Shown: positions 45,530-57,774, counted from the first letter of the stretch. The stretch: DNA of 64,000 bases from Gordonia liuliyuniae (GCF_021739025.1 NZ_JAKKOT010000007.1:346704-410703); one strand, 5' to 3'. Notes: generated by a model not told the origin, from the sequence alone. Numbers and translations: made by a program.

Positions 45530-46330
45530 CTGAGCGCCACCCTCGCAGCCGAATTCCACGCGCCGACATTGTGGGACTTCTATCCCGTGATGCTGTTCGG
45601 TGGAGAACAGCCCAACCCGGAGTGGTGGGGCATGGATCGCATCATGCTGATCCGAGTCGTCGTAGCTGTCCTGGTCTCCGCGGGCTTCTTCTTCGCCATG
45701 CGCAGCCCGAAGATCGTTCCGACCGGCGTACAGAACGTCGCCGAGAGCATGCTCGACTGGGTCCGCATCAACATCGCCGAGGAGATCCTCGGCAAGGAGA
45801 ACGGTCGCCGATTCCTGGCGATCATCGCGTCGATGTTCTTCGCGACGATCTTCTTGAACCTGACGTCGATCATTCCCTTCCTCAACATCTCCAGTAACGC
45901 GCGCATCGGCATGCCGCTGGTGATGGCCGCGGTCGCGTACATCACCTACTGCTGGGTGGGCATCGCCAAATACGGCTTCTTCGGCTTCATCAAATCGTCC
46001 ATCGTCCTTCCGGGCGTGCCGCTGCCGGTGCACTTCCTGCTGGTCCCGATCGAGTTCGTCTCGACGTTCATCCTTCGGCCGTTCACGCTGACAGTGCGTC
46101 TCATGGCCAACATGCTCTCCGGCCACATCATGTTGGTCCTGTTCTTCTCCGCGACGCAGTTCTTCGTCGTCGAGAAGAGCGGGATCTGGACCCTCGCGGG
46201 TGTCGGCGGCATCATCGCCGGTATCGGCTTCACCTTCTTCGAACTCCTGGTCATCGGCCTGCAGGCGTACATCTTCGCGCTGCTGACCGCCGTCTACATC
46301 GACCAGTCGATCCACGCCGACTCGCACTGA
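45530..46330 (+). CDS. atpB: F1Fo ATP synthase subunit a
   Basis: Membrane stator subunit forming the proton half-channels. The catalytic Arg is in FTLTVRLMANMLSGH in the penultimate helix. Five to six transmembrane segments. CTG 45530 is chosen because GGGAG sits 6-8 nt upstream and the translated N-terminus (SATLAAEFHAPTLWDFYP) matches relatives. The only other in-frame start is TTG 45569, which gives 253 residues and lacks a ribosome site. Confidence 0.92.
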   Translation: MSATLAAEFHAPTLWDFYPVMLFGGEQPNPEWWGMDRIMLIRVVVAVLVSAGFFFAMRSPKIVPTGVQNVAESMLDWVRINIAEEILGKENGRRFLAIIASMFFATIFLNLTSIIPFLNISSNARIGMPLVMAAVAYITYCWVGIAKYGFFGFIKSSIVLPGVPLPVHFLLVPIEFVSTFILRPFTLTVRLMANMLSGHIMLVLFFSATQFFVVEKSGIWTLAGVGGIIAGIGFTFFELLVIGLQAYIFALLTAVYIDQSIHADSH

Positions 46331-46403
46331 CGCGCAGTCGCTGGGACCAACTGAATACGACTTCGGGACCGGCAACAGTTAGCCGGAACCGACAACGAAC
46401 TGA

Positions 46404-46697
<294 letters not shown>

Positions 46698-46713
46698 TCG
46701 CGAGACGACACCA

Positions 46714-47277
46714 ATGATCAACGAACTGATTCTGGCTGAGGCATCGCCGGCGGAAGGCGGCGACAATCAGCCGCCGATTCCGCTGCTGCCGCAGTGGTAC
46801 GACATCACCTGGTCGCTGGTCGCCTTCGCCGTCGTTCTGTTCGTCTTCTGGAAGTACGTCATTCCGAAGTACAAGCAGGTCCTCGCTGAGCGTCGCGAGA
46901 CCATCGAGGGTGGCATCGAGCGTGCGGAGGCCGCACAGGCCGAAGCCGCTGCATCGCTCAAGGCTTACCGCGAGCAGCTCGCCGGTGCTCGTGAAGAGGC
47001 TGCAGGCATCCGCGAGGAGGCTCGCACTCAGGGCACCCAGATCATCGCGGACATGAAGGCTCAGGCAACGACCGAGAGCGACCGGATCATCGCCAACGGA
47101 AACACCCAGCTCGACGCCCAGCGTCAGCAGGTCGTCTCCGAGCTGCGCGGCGACCTCGGCAAGATGTCGGTCGACCTGGCCGAGAAGCTGGTCGGTGTGT
47201 CGCTGTCGGACGACGTCAAGCAGGCCGGGACCGTCGACCGGTTCCTCGCTGAACTCGACGCCGAGACCGCCAAGTAA
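46714..47277 (+). CDS. atpF: F1Fo ATP synthase subunit b
   Basis: A 187-residue peripheral stalk protein: one transmembrane helix (about 27-48) and a long charged coiled coil. Its 3' end is followed by a separate delta gene, unlike M. tuberculosis where delta is fused to a second b domain. Confidence 0.94.
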   Translation: MINELILAEASPAEGGDNQPPIPLLPQWYDITWSLVAFAVVLFVFWKYVIPKYKQVLAERRETIEGGIERAEAAQAEAAASLKAYREQLAGAREEAAGIREEARTQGTQIIADMKAQATTESDRIIANGNTQLDAQRQQVVSELRGDLGKMSVDLAEKLVGVSLSDDVKQAGTVDRFLAELDAETAK

Positions 47278-47377
47278 TCCCAGGGCAGCTGGAACGATGG
47301 TGTGGAGGGCGAGCGGGCAGGACCTGCCCCTCGCACCCACGCACTGACGACTCCGCCGGAAGAAGGAATGCACAAAG

Positions 47378-48199
47378 ATGTACGCAGCGTCTAGCCGTGA
47401 AGCCCTCGAGGGGGCTCGCATCGAGCTGGAGACCGCCCTGCGCGGTTCGTCCGCGCCGGGCACCGATGCGGTGACCGTCGGCGATGAACTGCTCTCGGTG
47501 GCAGCCACCGTGAATGACAATCGCTCGCTGCGCATCGCGCTGGCCGACACGGCCACCGCTGCGGATTCGCGTGCGAAGGTCGCCGAGTCGGTGCTCTCGG
47601 GCAAGGTCTCGGATACCACTCGGAGCGCGGTCGCCTCGGCGGCGGCGCGCGAATGGTCGAGCGAAGCCGACCTCGTGAACGGTCTGCAGTCCCTCGGGTG
47701 CGAGGCACTGCTGTTCGCGGCGAAGGAGTCGGGCCGCATCGACACGGTCGAGGAGGAACTCTTCCGCCTCGCCCACATCGTCAAGGGAGACGGAGCGCTC
47801 GAACAGGCGCTCTCCGACCGCACCCGCAGCGCCGCCGATCACTTCGGTCTGCTGCGCAAGCTGATCGACGGCAAGGTCACGGACGTCACGAGTAAGCTCG
47901 CCCAGTTCGCGGTCAGCCGTACCGACCAGGCACCCGGCGACTCGCTCGACGAGCTCTCGCAGCTCGCCGCGGCCAGCAACGGACGTAAGGTCGCGTACGT
48001 GACCAGCGCAGGCGAGCTCTCCGCTGACCAGCGCACCGCGCTGTCGGCGAAGTTGGCTGACATCTACGGCGCACCGGTCACCCTGCACATCGACATCGAT
48101 CCGGCACTCCTCGGTGGGGTCGTCGTCCGCGTGGGCGACGAGCGTATCGACGGCAGCCTGTCCGGCAAGATCGCAACGCTGCGCCGCGGCTTGCGGTGA
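47378..48199 (+). CDS. atpH: F1Fo ATP synthase subunit delta (unfused)
   Basis: A 273-residue soluble stator subunit linking b to alpha. It is longer than the E. coli protein (177) but far shorter than the 446-residue b-delta fusion of M. tuberculosis. The C-terminus has the delta signature (TLHIDIDPALLGGVVVRVGDERIDGS). GAAGGAATG precedes the ATG. Confidence 0.93.
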   Translation: MYAASSREALEGARIELETALRGSSAPGTDAVTVGDELLSVAATVNDNRSLRIALADTATAADSRAKVAESVLSGKVSDTTRSAVASAAAREWSSEADLVNGLQSLGCEALLFAAKESGRIDTVEEELFRLAHIVKGDGALEQALSDRTRSAADHFGLLRKLIDGKVTDVTSKLAQFAVSRTDQAPGDSLDELSQLAAASNGRKVAYVTSAGELSADQRTALSAKLADIYGAPVTLHIDIDPALLGGVVVRVGDERIDGSLSGKIATLRRGLR

Positions 48200-48256
48200 C
48201 CAAGTAACACCCGATTCCCACAGACCACTTTTTAGATAGCCAGGAAGAGCAGGAAC

Positions 48257-49891
48257 ATGGCGGAGTTGACCATCTCCTCCGATGAAATTCGGAGCGCGAT
48301 CGCAAGTTACACCCAGGAAGTGGACGGCCAGGCCACCCGCGAAGAGGTCGGCACCGTTGCCGACACCGGTGACGGCATCGCCCACGTGTCCGGTCTGCCC
48401 GGCGCGATGGCCAACGAGCTCCTCGAGTTCGAGGGCGGCATTCGCGGCGTGGCACTGAACCTCGACCTGGACGAGGTCGGCGCCGTCATCCTCGGCGACT
48501 CGGAGAACATCGAAGAAGGCCAGGAAGTCAAGCGCACCGGCAACGTGCTGTCGGTTCCGGTCGGCGACAAGTTCCTCGGTCGCGTCATCGATCCGCTCGG
48601 CGCACCGATCGACGGACTCGGCGCCATCGAAGCCGAGGGCGACCGCGTCCTCGAGCTCCAGGCAGCCTCCGTCCTCGAACGTCAGCCCGTCGAGGAGTCC
48701 CTCGCCACCGGCATCAAGGCCATCGACGCGATGACCGCCATCGGTCGGGGACAGCGTCAGCTGATCATCGGCGACCGCAAGACCGGCAAGACCGCGGTCT
48801 GCATCGACGCCATCCTGAACCAGAAGGACAACTGGGCGACGGGCGACCCGGAGAAGCAGGTCCGCTGCATCTACGTCGCCGTCGGTCAGAAGGGTTCGAC
48901 CATCGCAGGCGTCAAGACCGCGCTCGAAGAGGCCGGCGCGATGGAGTTCACGACGATCGTCGCGGCTCCCGCATCCGACTCGGCAGGCTTCAAGTGGCTG
49001 GCGCCGTACACCGGCTCGGCTCTCGGCCAGCACTGGATGTACCAGGGCAAGCACGTCCTGATCGTGTTCGACGACCTGTCGAAGCAGGCCGAGGCCTACC
49101 GTGCGATCTCGCTGCTGCTGCGTCGCCCGCCGGGGCGTGAGGCCTACCCGGGTGACGTCTTCTACTTGCACTCGCGCCTGCTGGAGCGTTGCGCCAAGCT
49201 GTCCGACGAGCTCGGAGCCGGTTCGATGACCGGTCTGCCGATCATCGAGACCAAGGCAAACGACGTCTCGGCGTTCATCCCGACCAACGTCATCTCGATC
49301 ACCGACGGCCAGGTGTTCCTGGAGTCGGACCTCTTCAACAAGGGTGTCCGTCCCGCCATCAACGTCGGTATCTCCGTCTCCCGTGTCGGTGGCGCCGCCC
49401 AGACGAAGGGGCTGAAGGACGTCTCCGGTTCACTGCGTCTGGAGCTGGCCCAGTTCCGTGAGCTCGAGGCCTTCTCGGCCTTCGCCTCCGACCTGGACGC
49501 CGCGTCGAAGGCGCAGCTGGAGCGTGGCGCTCGCTGGGTGGAGCTGCTCAAGCAGGACCAGTACAGCCCGGTCGCCGTCGAAGACCAGATCGTGTCGCTC
49601 TACCTCTGTGGCGAAGGCTTCATGGACTCGGTCCCGGTGGCCGATATCCGTCGCTTCGAGTCGGAGCTGCTCGGCGATCTGCACCACACGGCTTCGGGCG
49701 TGTACAGCAACATCGCAGGCGGCAAGAAGCTGTCGGCGGAAGACAAGGACGCTCTCGCGACCGCGACGAACAACTTCAAGGCAGGCTTCATCGCCGCAGA
49801 CGGCTCGCGAGTCGTCGAGGTCGCGGCTGATCCGCTGGCCGCCGAAGACGTCGAGTCCGAGACGATCCGAGTGACGAAGAAGACGAAGTAG
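48257..49891 (+). CDS. atpA: F1Fo ATP synthase subunit alpha
   Basis: A 544-residue subunit with Walker [10 protein letters not shown] (172-180), non-catalytic nucleotide sites. It has the C-terminal extension of mycobacterial alpha ([16 protein letters not shown] at the end), which in relatives suppresses ATP hydrolysis. Confidence 0.97.
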   Translation: MAELTISSDEIRSAIASYTQEVDGQATREEVGTVADTGDGIAHVSGLPGAMANELLEFEGGIRGVALNLDLDEVGAVILGDSENIEEGQEVKRTGNVLSVPVGDKFLGRVIDPLGAPIDGLGAIEAEGDRVLELQAASVLERQPVEESLATGIKAIDAMTAIGRGQRQLIIGDRKTGKTAVCIDAILNQKDNWATGDPEKQVRCIYVAVGQKGSTIAGVKTALEEAGAMEFTTIVAAPASDSAGFKWLAPYTGSALGQHWMYQGKHVLIVFDDLSKQAEAYRAISLLLRRPPGREAYPGDVFYLHSRLLERCAKLSDELGAGSMTGLPIIETKANDVSAFIPTNVISITDGQVFLESDLFNKGVRPAINVGISVSRVGGAAQTKGLKDVSGSLRLELAQFRELEAFSAFASDLDAASKAQLERGARWVELLKQDQYSPVAVEDQIVSLYLCGEGFMDSVPVADIRRFESELLGDLHHTASGVYSNIAGGKKLSAEDKDALATATNNFKAGFIAADGSRVVEVAADPLAAEDVESETIRVTKKTK

Positions 49892-49893
49892 CC

Positions 49894-50850
49894 ATGGCCA
49901 CAATTCGGGAGCTGCGCTCGCGGATCCGATCGATCCAGTCGACCAAGAAGATCACCAAGGCGCAGGAACTGATCGCGACGTCGCGGATCACCAAGGCGCA
50001 GGCACGGGTGGCAGCCGCCCGTCCCTACTCCGAGGAGATCACGCGCGTCGTCACCACCCTGGCCAACGCCAGCTCGTCGCTCGACAGTCCGTTGCTGACC
50101 GAGCGCGAGAACCCGAAGCGCGCCGCCGTCCTCGTCGTCACGAGCGACAGCGGTCAGTGCGGTGGTTACAACTCGAACGTTCTCAAAGAGACCGAAGAGC
50201 TCCTCTCGCTGCTGCGCAGCGAGGGCAAGGAGCCGGTCGTGTACGTGATGGGCCGTAAGGGCGTCGGGTACTACACGTTCCGTGAGCGGCCGATCGTGGC
50301 GAGCTGGTCGGGCTTCTCGCAGCAGCCTGCGTTCGTCGACAGCGCCGAGGCCGTCCGCCACCTGGTGGATGCGTTCCTGACCGGTTCGGGCGAGCAGTGC
50401 CAGCTGCCCGGCGACGGTGACGGACAGGTCGAGGGCTTCGACGAGTTGCACATCGTGTACACGCGCTTCGTGTCGATGCTGACGCAGAAGCCGGTCGTCC
50501 GCCGCATGGCGCCGATCGACGTCGAGTTCGAGATGGAACACCTCGACATGGGCGAGGACATGCTCACCGACGGCGCCGACCAGGTCGGGCCCGAGGTCGA
50601 GTTCGAGCCGGAAGCCGACGAACTGCTCGACGCACTGCTTCCCAAGTACGTCGCGTCGCGTATCTTCGCGGCTCTGCTCGATGCCGCGGCATCGGAGAGC
50701 GCAGCACGTCGAACCGCTATGAAGGCGGCCACCGACAACGCGAACGAACTCGAGAAGACGTTGTCTCGACAGGCTAACGCCGCACGTCAGGCTCAGATCA
50801 CCCAGGAAATCAGCGAAATCGTCGGCGGCGTCGAGGCGCTGGCGAACTGA
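49894..50850 (+). CDS. atpG: F1Fo ATP synthase subunit gamma
   Basis: A 318-residue rotor shaft: N-terminal helix [20 protein letters not shown] and C-terminal helix ending VGGVEALAN. The middle carries an acidic loop insertion ([13 protein letters not shown]) equivalent to the mycobacterial gamma loop, plus a further acidic insert ([12 protein letters not shown]). Two bases separate it from atpA. Confidence 0.96.
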   Translation: MATIRELRSRIRSIQSTKKITKAQELIATSRITKAQARVAAARPYSEEITRVVTTLANASSSLDSPLLTERENPKRAAVLVVTSDSGQCGGYNSNVLKETEELLSLLRSEGKEPVVYVMGRKGVGYYTFRERPIVASWSGFSQQPAFVDSAEAVRHLVDAFLTGSGEQCQLPGDGDGQVEGFDELHIVYTRFVSMLTQKPVVRRMAPIDVEFEMEHLDMGEDMLTDGADQVGPEVEFEPEADELLDALLPKYVASRIFAALLDAAASESAARRTAMKAATDNANELEKTLSRQANAARQAQITQEISEIVGGVEALAN

Positions 50851-50882
50851 TCGCGACAAGACAACCGAGGAAAGTGAAGTAA

Positions 50883-52334
<1,452 letters not shown>

Positions 52335-52343
52335 TCGTCGCAC

Positions 52344-52721
52344 ATGGCTGACAAGACCTTCCGACTCGACGTGGTCGCACCGGACGCCGCGCTCTACTCC
52401 GGGGACGCGACGCTCATGGTCGCGCAGACCACCGTCGGCCAGATCGGCATCATGGCCAACCACGAGCCGATGCTGGGCGAGCTCGCCGCTGGCGGCTGCG
52501 TGGTCCTGACCGAGGCCGGTGGCGCCCGTAAGGCGATGGCGGTGCAGGGCGGGTTCCTGTCCGTCACCGCTGACACGGTCACGGTCCTCGCCGAGTCCGC
52601 ACAGTTCTCCGACGAGATCGACGTCGCCGCCGAGCGAGCCGTTCTCGAATCGGCGACCGAGGGCAGCGAGGAGTTCCTTCGCGCGAAGTCCCGGGTGCGC
52701 GCCGTGGAAGCCGTGAGCTGA
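52344..52721 (+). CDS. atpC: F1Fo ATP synthase subunit epsilon
   Basis: A 125-residue subunit with the N-terminal beta sandwich (VVAPDAALYSGDATLM...GQIGIMANHEP) and a short C-terminal helix, as in mycobacteria. It closes the operon; a hairpin follows. Confidence 0.95.
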   Translation: MADKTFRLDVVAPDAALYSGDATLMVAQTTVGQIGIMANHEPMLGELAAGGCVVLTEAGGARKAMAVQGGFLSVTADTVTVLAESAQFSDEIDVAAERAVLESATEGSEEFLRAKSRVRAVEAVS

Positions 52722-52752
52722 CTCGGGCCCCAGAAGTACAAAAGTGAACGAT

Positions 52753-52787
52753 CGAACAGCCGTCCTGCGCCGCAGGGCGGCTGTTCG
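52753..52787 (+). terminator. Terminator hairpin after atpC
   Basis: 16-bp arms 52753-52768 and 52772-52787 (CGAACAGCCG / CGGCTGTTCG at the outside) with a single G:U-type mismatch and a 3-base loop. No T-run, as often in actinobacteria. Confidence 0.75.
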
Positions 52788-52823
52788 CGTACGTTCGTAG
52801 ATAACGGAGAGGAGGTCGACCCG

Positions 52824-53270
52824 ATGCCGATGTGGGCGTGGATTGTGTGTGGATTGTTGCTCGTCGGGTTGATCGCTGCCGGATTGCTGGTCTATCGACT
52901 GCGGCTCGTGCGCCTCGCCGGGACGCCGGTCCTGTTGCGTCCGTTGCCCGCCGACGCCGACGAGGGGTGGCGGCACGGTTCGATTCACTACACAGACGAC
53001 GCGATTCTGTATTTTCGGCTGTCGTCGTTGCGGCTCGGCCCGTCGGTGACCCTGTCCCGACGGCGTATCGAAGTGTCCGGGCGTCGGAGTCGGGTCGGCA
53101 CGGAGTCGGAGATCATGGATCCCGACATGGTCGTCGCAGAGATCACCGTCGGACGACGCGGCCAGGAACCCGCCTACGAGTTGGCGATGGCTCCCGCCGC
53201 GATGACCGCATTCCAATCATGGTTGGAGGCCCGCGCCCCGCGCCGTGCTCGGCGCAGGCCCGCGGCATAG
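52824..53270 (+). CDS. DUF2550 membrane-anchored protein
   Basis: A 148-residue protein with one N-terminal transmembrane helix (about 4-26) and a cytoplasmic beta-rich domain (RWR-type HGSIHYTDDAILYFRLSSLRL). It corresponds to Rv1312 downstream of the atp operon. Function unknown. GGAGAGGAGG lies upstream. Confidence 0.85.
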   Translation: MPMWAWIVCGLLLVGLIAAGLLVYRLRLVRLAGTPVLLRPLPADADEGWRHGSIHYTDDAILYFRLSSLRLGPSVTLSRRRIEVSGRRSRVGTESEIMDPDMVVAEITVGRRGQEPAYELAMAPAAMTAFQSWLEARAPRRARRRPAA

Positions 53271-53278
53271 ATCTCGGG

Positions 53279-53869
53279 TCAGCGCTGGCGTTCGCCGCCC
53301 GGAACCCACTTCACGTCGGTATCGCCCGCACGAACGTTGGCGATGCGTCCGAGGATGAACAAGAGATCCGAGAGTCGATTCAGGTACTTCGCGGGGAGGA
53401 TGCTCGTGTCGTCGGGGTGCGCGTCGATCGCCGACCAGGCGGCGCGTTCGGCGCGGCGGACGACGACGCGTGCCTGATGCAGGTAGGCCGACAGCGGTGT
53501 GCCGCCCGGCAGGATGAACGAGTCGAGCGGCGTGAGTTCTTCGCCGAACTGGTCGCACCACGCTTCGAGCGCGTCGACGTACGACGATTCGATTCGCAGC
53601 GGGGGATAGGGCGGATCGTCGACGACGGGCGTCGACAGGTCGGCTCCGGCGTCGAACAGATCGTTCTGGACTGTGGTCAAGACGGCCCCGATGTCCTCGG
53701 GGACGTCCCCTGCGACGGTCAGGGCCAGACCGATCGCAGCGTTCGCTTCGTCGCAGTCGGCGTACGCGATGACGCGCAGGTCGTTCTTGGCGACGCGGGA
53801 GAAGTCGGAGAGTCCGGTGGTCCCGTCGTCGCCGGTCCGTGTGTAGATGCGTGTGAGGTGCACTGCCAT
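53279..53869 (-). CDS. Cob(I)yrinic acid a,c-diamide adenosyltransferase (PduO type)
   Basis: A 196-residue enzyme that transfers adenosyl from ATP to cobalamin. ATP-binding N-terminal [17 protein letters not shown], the conserved DE-NA (CDEANAAIG) and the helical bundle with [28 protein letters not shown] 53869 ([12 protein letters not shown]) is chosen by family. It corresponds to Rv1314c and runs convergent with DUF2550, divergent from murA. Confidence 0.92.
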   Translation of the reverse strand: MAVHLTRIYTRTGDDGTTGLSDFSRVAKNDLRVIAYADCDEANAAIGLALTVAGDVPEDIGAVLTTVQNDLFDAGADLSTPVVDDPPYPPLRIESSYVDALEAWCDQFGEELTPLDSFILPGGTPLSAYLHQARVVVRRAERAAWSAIDAHPDDTSILPAKYLNRLSDLLFILGRIANVRAGDTDVKWVPGGERQR

Positions 53870-53906
53870 ACCAGGCAACCTACCTGTTGGCCGATACACT
53901 GTGCCG

Positions 53907-55163
53907 GTGAGTGATCGTTACGTGGTTTCAGGTGGGGCACGTCTGGTCGGTGACGTGTTCGTCGGCGGAGCCAAGAACAGCGTTCTGAAGTTGATGGCGG
54001 CGGCGCTGTTGGCGCAGGGCCGCACGGTGTTGACGAATGCGCCGGAGATCGCCGACGTCCCGTTGATGGCGGATGTGCTGCGCGGGCTGGGCGCGACGGT
54101 CGACATCTCGGGTGACACCGTGACGATCGATACTCCCGCCGAACCCGACTACCACGCAGACTTCGACGCGGTGAAGCAGTTCCGGGCATCGGTGTGCGTC
54201 CTGGGCCCGTTGATGGCTCGCCGCCATCGCGCCGTCGTCGCGCTGCCCGGCGGTGACGCCATCGGCTCTCGTCCGCTCGACATGCATCAGGCGGGTCTGC
54301 GTGCGCTCGGTGCGCAGAGCACGATCGAACACGGTTGCGTCGTCGCGGAAGCCGAGCGGTTGTCCGGCGCCGAAGTGGTACTCGACTTCCCGTCCGTGGG
54401 CGCCACCGAGAACATCCTGATGGCGGCGGTCCTCGCCGAGGGCGTCACGACGATCGACAACGCTGCGCGCGAGCCGGAGATCGTCGACCTGTGCGTCATG
54501 TTGACCGAGATGGGCGCTCGGATCGACGGCGCTGGATCTCCGACACTCACGGTGACCGGCGTCGACGCGCTGACGCCGACGACGCACCACGTGGTCGGCG
54601 ACCGCATCGTCGCCGGCACGTGGGGAGTGGCTGCGGTCATGACACGCGGCGACATCACGGTGCACGGGATCGACCCCGAGCATCTGCGCCTGGTGCTCAA
54701 GAAACTCGAGGGCGCGGGGGCGCGCGTCGACCGGTTCGACGACGGTTTTCGGGTGATCCAGGAGTCGCGTCCCGTCGCCGTCGACACTGCGACACTCCCG
54801 TTCCCCGGGTATCCGACAGATCTGCAGCCGATGGCGATCGGTCTGGCGACGGTGTCCGAGGGGATGTCCATGGTCACTGAGAACGTGTTCGAGGCCCGCT
54901 TCCGGTTCGTCGAAGAACTCGTGCGGCTGGGCGCCGACGCGCGGACCGACGGGCATCACGCGGTGATCCGCGGCGTCGAACGGTTGTCGAGCGCACCGGT
55001 GTGGTCCTCGGACATCCGCGCGGGCGTCGGCCTCGTGCTCGCCGGCCTCGTCGCCGACGGCGACACCGAAGTCCACGACATCGAGCACATCGATCGCGGC
55101 TACCCGAACTTCGAGGATCAGCTCCGCACGCTCGGCGGAACCATCCGACGAGAGATCGGCTGA
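53907..55163 (+). CDS. murA: UDP-N-acetylglucosamine 1-carboxyvinyltransferase
   Basis: A 418-residue enzyme committing UDP-GlcNAc to peptidoglycan. Lys23 is in GGAKNSVLK. The active-site loop reads [13 protein letters not shown] with Asp117 where E. coli has Cys115, the change that makes mycobacterial MurA insensitive to fosfomycin. GTG 53907 (SDRYVVSGG) is chosen; GTG 53901 is two codons earlier. In M. tuberculosis 16S rRNA follows directly; here a 7-8-kb alcohol cluster intervenes. Confidence 0.95.
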   Translation: MSDRYVVSGGARLVGDVFVGGAKNSVLKLMAAALLAQGRTVLTNAPEIADVPLMADVLRGLGATVDISGDTVTIDTPAEPDYHADFDAVKQFRASVCVLGPLMARRHRAVVALPGGDAIGSRPLDMHQAGLRALGAQSTIEHGCVVAEAERLSGAEVVLDFPSVGATENILMAAVLAEGVTTIDNAAREPEIVDLCVMLTEMGARIDGAGSPTLTVTGVDALTPTTHHVVGDRIVAGTWGVAAVMTRGDITVHGIDPEHLRLVLKKLEGAGARVDRFDDGFRVIQESRPVAVDTATLPFPGYPTDLQPMAIGLATVSEGMSMVTENVFEARFRFVEELVRLGADARTDGHHAVIRGVERLSSAPVWSSDIRAGVGLVLAGLVADGDTEVHDIEHIDRGYPNFEDQLRTLGGTIRREIG

Positions 55164-55174
55164 TCGTCCACCCG

Positions 55175-55216
55175 GCTCGACTCGCCCACACTGCTCGACT
55201 CGCCCACACTGCTCGA
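55175..55216. repeat. 18-bp tandem repeat after murA
   Basis: GCTCGACTCGCCCACACT occurs twice in a row (55175-55192, 55193-55210) and a third partial copy (GCTCGAC) follows. Non-coding, directly before the candidate operator at 55227. Confidence 0.75.
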
Positions 55217-55226
55217 CGAGGCGGCA

Positions 55227-55244
55227 CCTGTCCGACCGGACAGG
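55227..55244. promoter_or_regulatory. Candidate MnoR operator upstream of mno
   Basis: CCTGTCCGACCGGACAGG lies at the centre of a 26-bp perfect palindrome (55223-55248, 2-bp centre). A near copy (15 of 18, three pyrimidine or purine transitions) lies upstream of the mftM-like gene at 63397-63414. It is 121 bp before the mno ATG. It could alternatively be a murA terminator hairpin, although the 2-nt loop is too tight. Confidence 0.6.
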
Positions 55245-55365
55245 TGCCTGCCTGAACCACCGGGCCGACTCCCCGCGCTGCAGGTCAGGAGCTCTTGTCC
55301 GGGCAGTGACGCAGGGCACACGCTGTGAAGGACCGAAACGGCAACCTCACAGGAGTCAAACCCTC

Positions 55366-56637
55366 ATGGCTATCGAGCTGAATCAGATCTGGGACTTCCC
55401 GATCAAGGAGTTCCACCCGTTCCCCAAGGCGAAGCTGGGCGTCGGCGCACACGACATGCTCGGCGTCGAAGCCAAGGAACTCGGCATGACCCGCGTCCTG
55501 TTGATGACGACGGGCCTGCGCGGCTCCGGAATCATCGAGGAACTGACCGGGAAGATCGAGTACCAGGGTGTGGACGTCGTCCTGTTCGACGAGGTCCAGT
55601 CCAACCCGAAGGACTTCAACGCGATGGACGCCGCGGCGCGGTACCAGTCCGAGAAGTGCGACGGCATCATCTCCGTCGGCGGCGGCTCGAGCCACGACGC
55701 GGCCAAGGGCGCTCGCATGGTGATCGCCCACGACGGCCGCAACATCAACGAATTCGAGGGCTTCTCCAAGGCCACCAACAAGGAGAACCCGAAGCACATC
55801 GCCGTGTCGACGACGGCGGGCACCGGTTCCGAGACGTCCTGGGCGTACGTCATCACCGACACCTCCGACATGGACAACCCGCACAAGTGGGTGGCGTTCG
55901 ACGACTCGTGTCTCGTCGACCTCGCGATGGACGACCCGTTGCTGTACTACTCGTGCCCCGAGCACTTCACCGCGTTCTGCGGGTTCGACGTCCTGGCCCA
56001 CGCCAGTGAGCCGTTCGTCTCGCGGCTGGACTTCGAGCCGTCGCTCGGCAACGCGAAGTACTCGATCGAGTTGATCCGCGACCACCTGCGGACCGCTGTC
56101 TACGATCCGCGGAACCTCGAGGCGCGGTCGGGCATGATGCACGCGCAGTACATCGCCGCGCAGGCCTTCAATTCGGGTGGGCTCGGCATGATCCACTCGA
56201 TGTCGCACGCGTTCAGCGCGTTCTACGACAGCCACCACGGGCTCAACAACGCCATCGCGCTGCCGCGCGTGTGGGAGTACAACCTGCCCGCACGGTACGA
56301 GCGGTTCGCAGAGATCGCCAGGCTGATGGGCGTCGACACCCGGAACATGACGACCGTGCAGGCCGCCGACGCGGCCGTCGAGGAAGCGATCCGCCTGTCG
56401 AAGGATCTCGGCATCCCCGACAACTTCGGTTCGTTGACCACGGCGTCGTACGACAAGAACCGGATGAACACCGGCAAGTACGAAGGCCGGGGCGACGGCG
56501 TCGACACGTCCGATGCGCAGGTTCGCGCGATCGCCGAGCACATGATGGGCGACTGGTGCACGCCGGCCAACCCGCGCGAGTCGACCGTCGAATCGTTGAT
56601 CCCGATGGTCCGTCACGCCTTCACCGGCTCGTACTGA
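55366..56637 (+). CDS. mno: NDMA-dependent methanol dehydrogenase (nicotinoprotein, mycofactocin-associated)
   Basis: A 423-residue iron-containing-ADH-fold nicotinoprotein. It carries a tightly bound NAD(P)H and passes electrons to mycofactocin (NDMA in vitro). Motifs: GGGSSHDAAKGA (105-116), STTAGTGSE (148-156), HSMSHAFSAFYDSHHG. Relatives (Mno/Mdo, ThcE) oxidise methanol and other short alcohols. ATG 55366 follows AGGAG. It opens a cluster with MoxR/CoxE genes, a second ADH, MnoSR-like regulators and an MftM-like gene, as in M. smegmatis. The mft biosynthesis genes themselves are not in this window. Confidence 0.93.
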   Translation: MAIELNQIWDFPIKEFHPFPKAKLGVGAHDMLGVEAKELGMTRVLLMTTGLRGSGIIEELTGKIEYQGVDVVLFDEVQSNPKDFNAMDAAARYQSEKCDGIISVGGGSSHDAAKGARMVIAHDGRNINEFEGFSKATNKENPKHIAVSTTAGTGSETSWAYVITDTSDMDNPHKWVAFDDSCLVDLAMDDPLLYYSCPEHFTAFCGFDVLAHASEPFVSRLDFEPSLGNAKYSIELIRDHLRTAVYDPRNLEARSGMMHAQYIAAQAFNSGGLGMIHSMSHAFSAFYDSHHGLNNAIALPRVWEYNLPARYERFAEIARLMGVDTRNMTTVQAADAAVEEAIRLSKDLGIPDNFGSLTTASYDKNRMNTGKYEGRGDGVDTSDAQVRAIAEHMMGDWCTPANPRESTVESLIPMVRHAFTGSY

Positions 56638-56659
56638 CCGCCGGGGCCGACCACCCGTT

Positions 56660-56696
56660 GGGCGATCGCCGGACCTGTCGGGTCCGGCGATCGCCC
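56660..56696 (+). terminator. Perfect 16-bp hairpin after mno
   Basis: 56660-56675 and 56681-56696 are exact inverse copies (GGGCGATCGCCGGACC arms) with a 5-base loop (TGTCG). No T-run. It lies between mno and moxR, so could lower transcription into the downstream genes and leave mno most abundant. Confidence 0.75.
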
Positions 56697-56769
56697 GGCA
56701 TCCCGTTCTATCCGGCGCCCGGCCTACCCGTCCGCTGCCATCTTCTTCCCGACTCCGAGCGAGGCATCC

Positions 56770-57768
56770 ATGAGCGACCTGACATTCGACACGTCCGCCG
56801 ATCTGGCGTCAGCCCTGGCGTCGGAGGGCTATCTCATCGACGACGACCTCGCTGTCGTCGTCCACCTGGCGACGGTCCTGGACCGCCCGCTGCTGCTCGA
56901 AGGGCCCGCTGGCGTTGGCAAGACGGAGTTGGCGAAGGCGTTGGCCGCGGCGTCGGGCCGCGAACTGATCCGCCTGCAGTGCTACGAGGGCCTCGACGAC
57001 TCCCGCGCACTGTACGAATGGGACTACGCGCGGCAGTTGCTGCACGTGCAGATGCTGCGCGACCGGATCGGAACCGAACTCGCCGAGTACGACACGCTCG
57101 CGGCGGCGTCGACCGCGCTCGCCGAGACCGAGGTCGGCGTCTACACCGAAGGCTTCCTCGTCCCGCGGCCGCTGCTGGCTGCCATCGTCTCGCCCGAGCC
57201 GACGGTGCTGCTGGTCGACGAGATCGACCGGACCGACGAGGCGATGGAAGCCGTCATGCTCGAAGTCCTCGCCGAACGCCAGGTGACGGTGCCCGAGCTC
57301 GGCACGTTCACCGCGCGTTCGGCGCCGTGGGTGATCCTGACGTCCAACGACACGAGGGAGCTGTCGTCCGCGTTGAAACGTCGGTGCCTGCACTTCCAAG
57401 TGGAGTACCCGACCGCCGAACGCGAGTGCCGCATCGTCGCCGTCCGCGCACCCGACGTGGAGGAGTCGGTGATCGCCGACGTCGTCGACCTCGCTCGCCG
57501 GCTGCGCGAACTGCCGCTGCGCAAGAGCCCGTCGATCGCCGAGGTCATCGACGCCTCGCGTGCCGCCTCGTACCTGTCGCCGACCGATCCGGCGTTGATG
57601 TCGCTGTTGGTGAAGTTCGGGACCGATCTCGACCATGTGCGCCGGGCGTTCGCCGCGCCGGCCGCGTCCGACGCAGACCGGCTCACGCAACCGGAGAGCC
57701 GGCAGGGATCGGGCACCGGCCGAGCATTCGGTGCGGGCCGGGCACACACCGCCGCCGCGCGGAGCTGA
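56770..57768 (+). CDS. MoxR-family AAA+ ATPase
   Basis: A 332-residue AAA+ protein: Walker A EGPAGVGKTEL (44-54), Walker B LLVDEIDRTDEAMEA, sensor LTSNDTRELSSALKRRCL. MoxR/CbbQ/NorQ ATPases act with VWA proteins to insert metals or remodel enzymes. The next gene encodes such a VWA protein. Co-localisation with mno suggests it matures or activates the alcohol dehydrogenase; this is inferred. Confidence 0.9.
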   Translation: MSDLTFDTSADLASALASEGYLIDDDLAVVVHLATVLDRPLLLEGPAGVGKTELAKALAAASGRELIRLQCYEGLDDSRALYEWDYARQLLHVQMLRDRIGTELAEYDTLAAASTALAETEVGVYTEGFLVPRPLLAAIVSPEPTVLLVDEIDRTDEAMEAVMLEVLAERQVTVPELGTFTARSAPWVILTSNDTRELSSALKRRCLHFQVEYPTAERECRIVAVRAPDVEESVIADVVDLARRLRELPLRKSPSIAEVIDASRAASYLSPTDPALMSLLVKFGTDLDHVRRAFAAPAASDADRLTQPESRQGSGTGRAFGAGRAHTAAARS

Positions 57769-57774
57769 GCGGTC

